From positions 1 through 54,163 of the forward strand of contig JBLIEI010000026.1 of NCBI GenBank assembly GCA_047633055.1: 54,163 nt of DNA, given 5' to 3'. Numbering within the stretch: the first letter of the stretch is position 1; each line of letters begins with the position of its first letter. Of this stretch, positions 26,073 through 32,929 are shown piece by piece. The notes beneath the pieces were generated by a model. That model was not told the origin of the DNA. It did no database searches and worked only from the letters and a program-made list of their open reading frames with translations. This DNA comes from CALJFL01 sp047633055. GTDB taxonomy: Bacteria; Pseudomonadota; Gammaproteobacteria; Pseudomonadales; Halieaceae. A program made the translations under genes and the position numbers.

Positions 26073-27391
26073 GCTGAAACCTCGCCAGCCATGTATTCTT
26101 GCCAAGCGCCAAACTGGGTGCGGATGTCCAGGTCGCTAAGCCCGCCGCCTACCACACGGTCTTCTTGAATCTCGTCCTGTCCGTACTGGCGATGCATTTC
26201 AACCCATTCGCTAGCATCAGATTCCAGCCCCTCCTGCATTCTTCGGTAAACCTCAAGGTCGTCGGGACCCACCATGCCCCATGACGAATTAATCAAGCGG
26301 GAGTACAGAAGTGTGCGCTGTAACATCTCATCGGGGGCGCCTTTGAGTCTGAATGACCAGGTCTCAACAATAAATTTGTCGACCGCAACAGGCCTGATTA
26401 CCCGAATATTTTGCACTGCCGATTTAATCGTCAGGGAAGGGTAATAGCAGGTGTTGTGGGTATTGAATGAAAGTATTTCTCGAGTCCGCTCCTCACCATA
26501 GGCCTTAACCATCAACTCGTGATAGGCCGGCAACACCGAGTAGTCTGCGTGTATGCTGGTTTCTCCACCGTCATAGTGGTGGCCAAAGCGGAAGCCAGTA
26601 ATGCCGGTATCTTCAAAGGTCTCGTAGGATGCGCCGAACGGTGGAATGATCTCCGCCTCGGTACGCTCTTTACTGGCGGCTTCGGGTAGTGTGCTGATGT
26701 ATTCTTCAGCAGCTTGCACCAAAGACTGGTGAACGACCATGGGGTGCATGGTGTCATTTAAGTTCTCTAGAATAGCCTTCCAGTTGCAGCTATGCTCGTA
26801 GCGTAAAACGCCGCCGGCAACTTCTACTTCGCCTTCAGGAGCTCGGTCACATAAATTGTCGAAACACGCGATGGCGCCGCCTAACCAGGTCTTCAAATCA
26901 GGCATCGAATCTGAAAGCGTGGCAAATACAAAGCCCCGATAACTCTCAACCTGCGCCAATGGCTGCATGTTGTTGCAGGAATCTTTTATGCTGAAACCGG
27001 TGTTCTCGTAGCCTTCTTCGGCGGGAATCTTGAGGATGATACCGTCGTGACCATAGGTCCATCCGTGGTAGGAGCAACGGAATGCGCCGCGTGCATTGCC
27101 CTGTCGCTTCTCAACTATCTTTGTGCCCTTATGGCCACAGCGGTTGTGGAGCACATGAACCGCTCCGGATTTGTGCCTGACCATCACCACGGGTACCTTG
27201 TGGTTGATGTTGGTAGTGAAGTAGTCGCCGGCCTTGGGGACTTGGGATTCATGTCCTATAAATATCCATGCCTGGCCCCAGATCCTCTCCATCTCAAGCT
27301 CGAAAACGTCTTGATCCACGTACACTCTTTTATGCACGCGTGTCGGTTCTACCAAAGCGTTAATTTCTTCCTGACTGATTTCTTTGGTCAT
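26069..27391 (-). CDS. Rieske non-heme iron dioxygenase, alpha subunit
   Basis: A 440-residue large subunit. The Rieske centre is Cys85-x-His87 ('NRCGHKGT') and Cys106-x2-His109 ('FRCSYHGWTYG'). The catalytic mononuclear iron site is Asp213-His216-His221 in 'NLNDTMHPMVVHQS', with 'GPDDLEVYRR' near the C-terminus supplying the last carboxylate. All cofactor residues are present. It oxidises an aromatic or heteroaromatic ring with O2 and electrons from a reductase and ferredoxin. No such redox partner is encoded within the visible island. Context suggests an indole-type substrate, but sequence alone does not prove it. Confidence 0.94.
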   Translation of the reverse strand: MTKEISQEEINALVEPTRVHKRVYVDQDVFELEMERIWGQAWIFIGHESQVPKAGDYFTTNINHKVPVVMVRHKSGAVHVLHNRCGHKGTKIVEKRQGNARGAFRCSYHGWTYGHDGIILKIPAEEGYENTGFSIKDSCNNMQPLAQVESYRGFVFATLSDSMPDLKTWLGGAIACFDNLCDRAPEGEVEVAGGVLRYEHSCNWKAILENLNDTMHPMVVHQSLVQAAEEYISTLPEAASKERTEAEIIPPFGASYETFEDTGITGFRFGHHYDGGETSIHADYSVLPAYHELMVKAYGEERTREILSFNTHNTCYYPSLTIKSAVQNIRVIRPVAVDKFIVETWSFRLKGAPDEMLQRTLLYSRLINSSWGMVGPDDLEVYRRMQEGLESDASEWVEMHRQYGQDEIQEDRVVGGGLSDLDIRTQFGAWQEYMAGEVSA

Positions 27392-27409
27392 AATACTGTC
27401 TCCGCTGGT

Positions 27410-28144
27410 TTATAGCGCCAGTGATCCCAGGCTTGCACCGCCGCAGACCATTAGCGTCTGACCGGTGATAAAGCCGTTGGCGGAATCATTCAAAAAGCAA
27501 ACTGCCCTGGCAACATCGTCGGGCATTCCAAGTCGCTTCACTGGTATGCTCGCAGCCATGACATCGAGTTTGGGATCGTTCTCCGGGATCACGTTATGAA
27601 ACATTTCGGTAGCGGCAATGGGCCCAGGAGCCACGGTATTTACCGTGATGCCATATTGACCGAGTTCCAGTGCCCAGGTGCGAGCCATGCCCATCATTCC
27701 GGATTTGGTCGCGGAATAGCTGGTCCGAGTTTGCAGGCCGAGAGCGGCGCGTGAGGTGATTAAAATAATGCGACCAAAACCAGCCTGCTTCATGCCAGGG
27801 AGGACTGCTTGGCTAAGGGTAATAGCTGCGCCGATGTGAACCTGTGCCAGGTAATCGAAATCATCGAGATCAACTTCTTCCAGCAGATTGGCGCGAATGA
27901 GACCGGCATTGTGCACGAGTCCCGTCACCTTGAAACTTCCTGCGACGTCTGCCGCGGTGTCAGCGGTGGCCTGGCGGTCGCTGAGATTCAGCTCGACATT
28001 ATGTAATTTCGGATGAGTAAATTCTGCAGCACGACGCGACATATTGACCACTTGCAAACCCTCTTCCAGCAGCTGCTTGCAGATCGCGCTGCCGATACCG
28101 GTGCTGCCGCCTGTGACTATTATTGTATCGTGAGCTGTTGGCAT
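27410..28144 (-). CDS. Short-chain dehydrogenase/reductase
   Basis: A 244-residue classical SDR with the cofactor motif 'TGGSTGIG' (12-19), 'HNAG' (97-100), Ser in 'ILITSRAALG', the catalytic 'YSATKSG' (Tyr and Lys) and 'APGPIAATEM'. It probably oxidises or reduces a hydroxy/keto CoA-ester or ring intermediate with NAD(P). It lies directly after the DUF35 gene (adjacent bases) and 18 bases before the dioxygenase alpha gene. Confidence 0.9.
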   Translation of the reverse strand: MPTAHDTIIVTGGSTGIGSAICKQLLEEGLQVVNMSRRAAEFTHPKLHNVELNLSDRQATADTAADVAGSFKVTGLVHNAGLIRANLLEEVDLDDFDYLAQVHIGAAITLSQAVLPGMKQAGFGRIILITSRAALGLQTRTSYSATKSGMMGMARTWALELGQYGITVNTVAPGPIAATEMFHNVIPENDPKLDVMAASIPVKRLGMPDDVARAVCFLNDSANGFITGQTLMVCGGASLGSLAL

Positions 28145-28711
28145 TCAGATTCCTCCAGGTTTCAAGGCCGGGCTGAGCAAGCCCAGTTGTTCGGCACGTT
28201 CGTAACGATTCCTAGCGCTGTCGAGCTCTTGTCCCGCAGCGGTAGCAATCAGCACACACTGCAGCGAGCAGTCTGTGTGACTGAAAATTGCCACAGGTGT
28301 GCCCGGTGTAACATCCAAGGCCTGAGATGCCGCAAAGCTCCCCACGTCCAGGTGGGCAATCAACGTTGGACCACAATCCAGAGTTACGCTGGCTATCGGC
28401 CAGGGTTTCACACGTAGCTTACGCTTAAAAAATTCCCACAGGCTATGATGTAAATCAAGTCGGCTTGTAATTACCCCGTTACCCGAGGTGGGCCGCCAAA
28501 TCAGGTCACCTAGACATGCACTGCATAATTCGCGGGGTGGGTACTGCACCTGACCGCAGCTTGTGCAGTGCTGCAAATTGAGTGCGGTTGCCAGATTGGC
28601 TGCGGTAAAGGTCTGACCTACAGCTGAGCGCTTTTTGGGTGGCCTGGCATGCTTGCGCAAAGAGGGCCGGTTCAGTTTGTGTCGGTTTTGCGTTTTGGAA
28701 GATATGGTCAT
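28145..28711 (-). CDS. DUF35 OB-fold protein with zinc ribbon (partner of thiolase-like protein)
   Basis: A 188-residue protein. 'LQHCTSCGQVQYPPRELCSACLGD' contains two CxxC pairs of the DUF35 rubredoxin-like ribbon. The OB-fold follows ('GNGVITSRLDLHHSLWEFFK', 'IASVTLDCGPTLIAHLDVG', 'PGTPVAIFSH'). The N-terminus is unusually basic and Pro-rich for about 40 residues. ATG 28711 overlaps the thiolase stop by 4 bases. DUF35 proteins generally pair with a thiolase-like subunit; in steroid side-chain aldolases (Ltp2 with the ChsH2 DUF35 domain) they are needed for activity. The strict pairing here supports a two-subunit enzyme. Confidence 0.85.
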   Translation of the reverse strand: MTISSKTQNRHKLNRPSLRKHARPPKKRSAVGQTFTAANLATALNLQHCTSCGQVQYPPRELCSACLGDLIWRPTSGNGVITSRLDLHHSLWEFFKRKLRVKPWPIASVTLDCGPTLIAHLDVGSFAASQALDVTPGTPVAIFSHTDCSLQCVLIATAAGQELDSARNRYERAEQLGLLSPALKPGGI

Positions 28712-29892
28712 GCCTTGACTCCCGCAAGAATTGTCGCCGCAGAGCATATGCCACGATCGTAGTTGACCATGCCGAAGCCACTGACCAACGCGTGACTGGC
28801 CCCGTCCACCTGATTGGCGCCCGCTGTGCCGGTGAGCTGGCGGATCGTCTCGGTGACGCCCATATAGCCGGCAGCAGAGCCGGCCTGTCCAACAGATAGT
28901 TGTCCGCCACTGGTGTTGTGCGGCAGTTTGCGTTTTTGTGGGCCACTGCCGTCGAAGCGCATATCGGTATTTTGTACAAATGCAGGGCCTTCGCCCTTGC
29001 CGCAAAACCCCAGATCTTCAAATTGCATCATGCTGATGACCGGGTAATCGTCGTAGGTCTGAACAAGGTCGATATCATCGGGTTGAATGCCAGCCTGCTG
29101 GTACAGACTGCTGGCGTATTCGGTCCAGCCGCCGCGTTCTTGAATGGGGTCGTCGCGATGGGCGTTGTGTAATTCGTCTGCGGCTTTGATCAGGCAGTAA
29201 GGTTGCCCTGTGGCTCGAGCGCGGTCTTCGCTCATCATCAGAAAGCCTTCTCCTCCGGCACACGGCATCACGCAGTCGAACATATGGACTGGCCCGGCGA
29301 TAGGCCTGGCGTTGAGGTACTGTTCCAGGCTCAGAGTTTTGTGGCCCAGTAGTGCGGGAGGATAGTGATTTGCGTTGTATCGCTGATCAAGTGCAATACG
29401 CGCGAAATCCTCGCGTTTCGCGCCATAGCGTTCCATATAATTCTGGGTGATCAGGGCAAAAGCGCCGTTCGGTCCTGCGGCGCCATAAGGGAATGCGGAA
29501 TCCATAGTAAAAGTACTGAACTCACCGGCGGTAATTTCGAATGACCGATGGGCGGCACTGTCGCCGCCAATACAGGCGATGACGGACGCGTCCCCGGACT
29601 GAATAGCGCGTGCAGCTCGTCGTAAAGCAATGACGCCCGACGCACCACCGTAGGGCAGCTGTTCTATCCAGCGCGGGGTGATTTGAAAGTGCTGTGTCAG
29701 CGGAACTACGGAATCGATACCCAGGGTAAAACTGGAGACTGCAAAGCCGTCGAGTTCGTTTTTACTGATTCCCACTTGAGCAAGCATCAGCTTTAGTGTT
29801 CTGCCAATAAACCACGGGGCGGTGTGAGGGCTCTGTTTGGCGTAGCCATGACTAACCGGTGCCAGCAACGCGACGCCCGCATAATCTCTCAC
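28708..29892 (-). CDS. Thiolase-like protein (Ltp2/SCP-x type) lacking the catalytic cysteine
   Basis: A 394-residue thiolase fold. Where active thiolases carry the nucleophilic Cys, this has 'QLPYGGASGVIAL' (78-90) with Gly/Ala and no Cys. The usual C-terminal CxG block is also replaced ('VSGFGMVNYDRGICSA'). This is the pattern of lipid-transfer-type thiolases that act as aldolases, such as the steroid side-chain enzyme Ltp2, rather than as ketothiolases. Tyr residues in 'VQTYDDYPVISMMQFEDLGF' and 'NYDRG' are candidates for catalysis. It overlaps the acyl-CoA synthetase by 4 bases and the DUF35 gene by 4 bases. A retro-aldol role on a beta-hydroxyacyl-CoA is my inference. Confidence 0.85.
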   Translation of the reverse strand: MRDYAGVALLAPVSHGYAKQSPHTAPWFIGRTLKLMLAQVGISKNELDGFAVSSFTLGIDSVVPLTQHFQITPRWIEQLPYGGASGVIALRRAARAIQSGDASVIACIGGDSAAHRSFEITAGEFSTFTMDSAFPYGAAGPNGAFALITQNYMERYGAKREDFARIALDQRYNANHYPPALLGHKTLSLEQYLNARPIAGPVHMFDCVMPCAGGEGFLMMSEDRARATGQPYCLIKAADELHNAHRDDPIQERGGWTEYASSLYQQAGIQPDDIDLVQTYDDYPVISMMQFEDLGFCGKGEGPAFVQNTDMRFDGSGPQKRKLPHNTSGGQLSVGQAGSAAGYMGVTETIRQLTGTAGANQVDGASHALVSGFGMVNYDRGICSAATILAGVKA

Positions 29893-31562
29893 GCCGTTTT
29901 TCTCCGTTTTTTCAAGTGGCGTGTATCCACGCAGTCGCCAGAGGCAACCCGGGCGCGAGCGAGCGCTTTGATATCCGCTCGCTTGGGTTTGTTGGAGGCA
30001 GTCTTTGGCAGCTCATTGCAGAAAACCACGTAGCCTGGGCATTTGAAATAGGCGAGATTCTCCAGGCTGTGTTGCACAATGCTATGTGCACTGGCCTCAT
30101 TGGCCTTGTGCTCCTGCCTCAACACCACGCAGACAGCAACTTCGTCGCCGCGTATATCATCGGGTACTGCCGCCGCGATAAGCTCTGATACGCCGGGAGC
30201 ACTTGCCAATGCAGCTTCAATTTCCAGCGCGGAAATATTCTCACCAGAGCGGCGAATGACATTTTTGCGGCGGTCGACAAAGCTGAGTGTGCCATCGGGG
30301 TTTTCTCGAACCACGTCGCCGGTATTGAGCCAGCCGTCTTGCCAAGCTTCTGCCGTGGCTTCCGGGTTTTTTAAATAGCCGGAAAAAAATCCTTTTGCCG
30401 GGTCCTCACCGCGGGCGCGTACTCGCAGTTCACCGTCCTGACCTTGGGCCACTTCCTGCTTGCGTTCATCAACCAGTTGGATCTCCAGCCAATCTTCCGG
30501 TTTGCCGAAGCAGCTTGTGCCCACATAACGCGGTTCTGAATTGGCGATAATGCTGCCGCCAGTTCCCGACTCGGTCATTGCCCAGGCCTCCAGTAACGGA
30601 AAACCGAAACGCTTCTCGAACACGGCATGATGTTTGGGGTTAACACCAGCGCCAAAGCCAAACTTTATCTGCCCACGAAAGTCATCCGTTGGCGCAGCGG
30701 GCATTTCGAGCAGGATCGCCGGCAACACGCCCAGGTAGTGGACGATGGTGGCACCAGAGTCGCGAACACTGTGCCACCAGGAACGGGGGTGAAAACGATC
30801 CAGCTGAACGATGCAGCCGCCACTCATAATCATAGCCATCGTAGAGCAGGCCATCGCGTTCATATGGTTGAGGGGCAAGGGTGTCAGAAGCCGCTCTTGA
30901 CCGGGAGTAACCTCTACCATTCCGCCGATAGTGTTATACCAGTGGCCCGCGCATAAAAAGTAGTCATTGTTCAGCATGCAGGCTTTGGGGCGGCCCGTGC
31001 TTCCCGAGGTGTACAGAAGTGCGCATTCGGTGGCGCCAGTGCATATTTCGGCTGGAGCTGTGCTCGGTGCCGTTGGAAGCTTTTCTAAATTGTTGCTGGC
31101 TACAACGGCTGGTGGTGAAGTCAGCTCTGCGCAGGCGCTGTGCAGGCGTTGTAATGCCTCGGGTAAGGCCACAGCCAAAGCGGCTTCGCCGTGTTCAAGA
31201 AAGTAACCCATTTCCTGGCTAGGCATGTCGGGGTGTAACGGAATAACGCTACAGCCAAGGCTGTTCAGAGCTAGCCAGTGAAAGAAGAAATCCGCGCGAT
31301 TTTCCAGCAAAAGGCCAATCCGCAGCGGACTGCGATAGCCTTTCGCGCGGTATGCCTCGACTCTTAATTGCACTTGAGCAAGCGCTTCGCGATAGGTGAA
31401 GTCAATGGCGCTGCTGGTATAGGAGTTAGTGGCGGTGGCGGGAATATGTAAAAATGGGCGATCGGCCCAAGAGGCGCAACTGGCTGTAAAAGCCTGATAA
31501 ACGCTGACCGGAGTATTGTCCACTGACGGTGCGTTGGTCTGTATTTGATCTTCTGATATCAT
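29889..31562 (-). CDS. Acyl/aryl-CoA synthetase (AMP-forming)
   Basis: A 557-residue adenylate-forming ligase of the acyl-CoA synthetase type. P-loop 'LLYTSGSTGRPKACML', A5 region 'EAWAMTESGTGG', A7 'GWLNTGDVV', hinge A8 'FVDRRKNVIRRSGENIS' and the C-terminal Lys in 'PKTASNKPKRADIKAL' are all visible. It activates a carboxylic acid to its CoA thioester. In this operon the substrate may be an aromatic acid; indole-acetate-type and anthranilate-type acids are both possible. It follows the RidA-like gene by 41 bases and is coupled to the thiolase-like gene. Confidence 0.93.
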   Translation of the reverse strand: MISEDQIQTNAPSVDNTPVSVYQAFTASCASWADRPFLHIPATATNSYTSSAIDFTYREALAQVQLRVEAYRAKGYRSPLRIGLLLENRADFFFHWLALNSLGCSVIPLHPDMPSQEMGYFLEHGEAALAVALPEALQRLHSACAELTSPPAVVASNNLEKLPTAPSTAPAEICTGATECALLYTSGSTGRPKACMLNNDYFLCAGHWYNTIGGMVEVTPGQERLLTPLPLNHMNAMACSTMAMIMSGGCIVQLDRFHPRSWWHSVRDSGATIVHYLGVLPAILLEMPAAPTDDFRGQIKFGFGAGVNPKHHAVFEKRFGFPLLEAWAMTESGTGGSIIANSEPRYVGTSCFGKPEDWLEIQLVDERKQEVAQGQDGELRVRARGEDPAKGFFSGYLKNPEATAEAWQDGWLNTGDVVRENPDGTLSFVDRRKNVIRRSGENISALEIEAALASAPGVSELIAAAVPDDIRGDEVAVCVVLRQEHKANEASAHSIVQHSLENLAYFKCPGYVVFCNELPKTASNKPKRADIKALARARVASGDCVDTRHLKKRRKTA

Positions 31563-31603
31563 ATTTTTTATCTTATTATATCGCTATTGGAATATTCGGA
31601 TAA

Positions 31604-31996
31604 CTAGAGCTCGGCAGTGACTTCGATCTCCACCTTGGCGTCATCTTCGATCAGTGCGACGACTTGAACGACCGACATTGCCGGGAAGTTCTTACCCATT
31701 ACTTCGCGATAGGCTGCGCCAATCTCGCGCAGGCCGCTGGTATAAGCCGGCTTATCAGTGATGTACCAGGTCATCCGTACCATGTGCTCCGGGCCGGCAT
31801 TTGCCGCGGCCAGGACGTCTTTGACATTGATCAATGCTTGACGAACCTGCTCGACGAAATCTGTTGTCTCGAAAACACAATCTGAATTCCAGCCGATTTG
31901 TCCGCCAATGTAGATCCGGTTAGACGCTGTGGCCTGAATGCCGTTGGTGTAACCTTTGGGTCGCGGCCAGCCCTCAGGTAAAAGATGTTTGTGCAT
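31604..31996 (-). CDS. RidA-family (YjgF/YER057c/UK114) enamine/imine deaminase-like protein
   Basis: A 130-residue RidA fold protein. Family sequence: 'LPEGWPRPKGYTNGIQA', 'IYIGGQIGWNSD', 'QVRQALINVKDVLAAANAGP' and 'YREVMGKNFPAMSVVQVVAL'. The Arg that binds the substrate carboxylate in canonical RidA ('R105' block, often 'RxA/RxV' near 'FPARS') is not evident: the sequence has 'NFPAMSVVQV' instead. It therefore belongs to a specialised subfamily, which are often pathway-embedded. First gene of the leftward operon; a palindromic operator ends 37 bases upstream of its start. Confidence 0.88.
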   Translation of the reverse strand: MHKHLLPEGWPRPKGYTNGIQATASNRIYIGGQIGWNSDCVFETTDFVEQVRQALINVKDVLAAANAGPEHMVRMTWYITDKPAYTSGLREIGAAYREVMGKNFPAMSVVQVVALIEDDAKVEIEVTAEL

Positions 31997-32032
31997 GCGA
32001 AATGGCCTGTAAGTGTTTGCGATTTACGGCAT

Positions 32033-32054
32033 TATATTTTAAACTTAAAATATA
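32033..32054. promoter_or_regulatory. Palindromic MarR-type operator between the RidA and cyclase genes
   Basis: A 22-bp inverted repeat (core ATATTTTAA-AC-TTAAAATAT, 20 bp) lies in the 135-base divergent region, 37 bases from the RidA start and 77 from the cyclase start. It shares TTTTAA-N2-TTAAAA with the perfect palindrome at 43348 next to marR, so it is probably the same regulator's site controlling both operons. Confidence 0.7.
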
Positions 32055-32131
32055 TTCCAGCCAATTGTAAATTTGACTTCAAGCGCGTTGTAGATAAATC
32101 TTATCTGGCGACAATAAACGAGGAAACGCAC

Positions 32132-32923
32132 ATGAGTACTGAAGCACTGATGTCATTCGCCACTGCTCTGTCAGCTGGCTCAATTAAGGTCGTGGATCTA
32201 ACGGTGACCTTGGACCCCAATACCCCGGTGCTGAAACTGCCCGAGGAGTTCGGTTGGGGACAGGCCTGGGCGTTCAGCAGTGAGTTGATCTCTAGGTACG
32301 ACGAGAAAGGTCCGGCCTGGTATTGGAATAACTTTAAGTGCAGTGAGCATACGGGCACGCATTTTGACGCACCTATCCACTGGGTGACGGGCAAAGACCA
32401 CGAAAATCACGCCACTGACACGCTGCCGCCAGAGCGATTTGTCGGACCGGCCGTGGTTCTCGATGCGACCGCTGAGGTCGCAGCCAATCCAGATTATCTG
32501 CTGACACTGGACTTCATAAAGACTTGGGAAGCGGAGCACGGTCAGATTCCTGAGGGCTCTTGGGTCCTATATCGCACTGATTGGTCGAAAAGGACCGACC
32601 CGGAGGAATACATGAACGCGCGCGAAGATGGCCCTCACAATCCTGGTTGGGAGCCTGAAGCGGTCACCTACCTTGCCCAAGAGCGCAATGTAATCGGTGT
32701 CGGTACTGAAACAGTGGGTACAGACTCCGGGCAAGCTTCGGGTCAGGACCCGATGTTTCCCTGCCATAACCTGATGCACGGTGCCAACAAGTGCGGTCTG
32801 GCAAGCCTATGTAATCTCGATCAACTTCCGGCCACGGGCGCTGTGTTGATTGCGGCGCCGTTAAAAATTCGCGAGGGCTCTGGTAGCCCAGTGCGAGTGC
32901 TGGCACTGGTCCCAGGGAGCTGA
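32132..32923 (+). CDS. Cyclase-family metal hydrolase, isatin hydrolase/kynurenine formamidase-like
   Basis: A 263-residue member of the cyclase (KynB-like) family. The metal-binding motif 'HTGTHFDAPIHW' gives His73, His77, Asp79 and His83, all conserved. The neighbourhood 'WYWNNFKCSEHTGTHFDAP' and 'GWGQAWAFSSELISRYDEKG' looks like the isatin-hydrolase branch rather than classical formamidase, which is usually about 210 aa; this is a judgement from pattern. ATG 32132 has AGGA upstream, and the longer frame to 31985 would run through the operator. It starts an operon with iorA (6 bases after its stop) and iorB. Isatin hydrolases open isatin to isatinate; a kynurenine formamidase role is the alternative. 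Confidence 0.82.
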   Translation: MSTEALMSFATALSAGSIKVVDLTVTLDPNTPVLKLPEEFGWGQAWAFSSELISRYDEKGPAWYWNNFKCSEHTGTHFDAPIHWVTGKDHENHATDTLPPERFVGPAVVLDATAEVAANPDYLLTLDFIKTWEAEHGQIPEGSWVLYRTDWSKRTDPEEYMNAREDGPHNPGWEPEAVTYLAQERNVIGVGTETVGTDSGQASGQDPMFPCHNLMHGANKCGLASLCNLDQLPATGAVLIAAPLKIREGSGSPVRVLALVPGS

Positions 32924-32929
32924 ATGTAA

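Noticed and set aside
28506..29021. Minus-strand frame of 171 codons across the DUF35/thiolase junction
   Set aside because: It is an out-of-frame reading of the two real genes, which show 4-base coupling and recognisable domains.
31985..32131. Extension of the cyclase gene to an ATG at 31985
   Set aside because: It would cross the operator palindrome and overlap the RidA-like start; ATG 32132 has a ribosome binding site and the family N-terminus.
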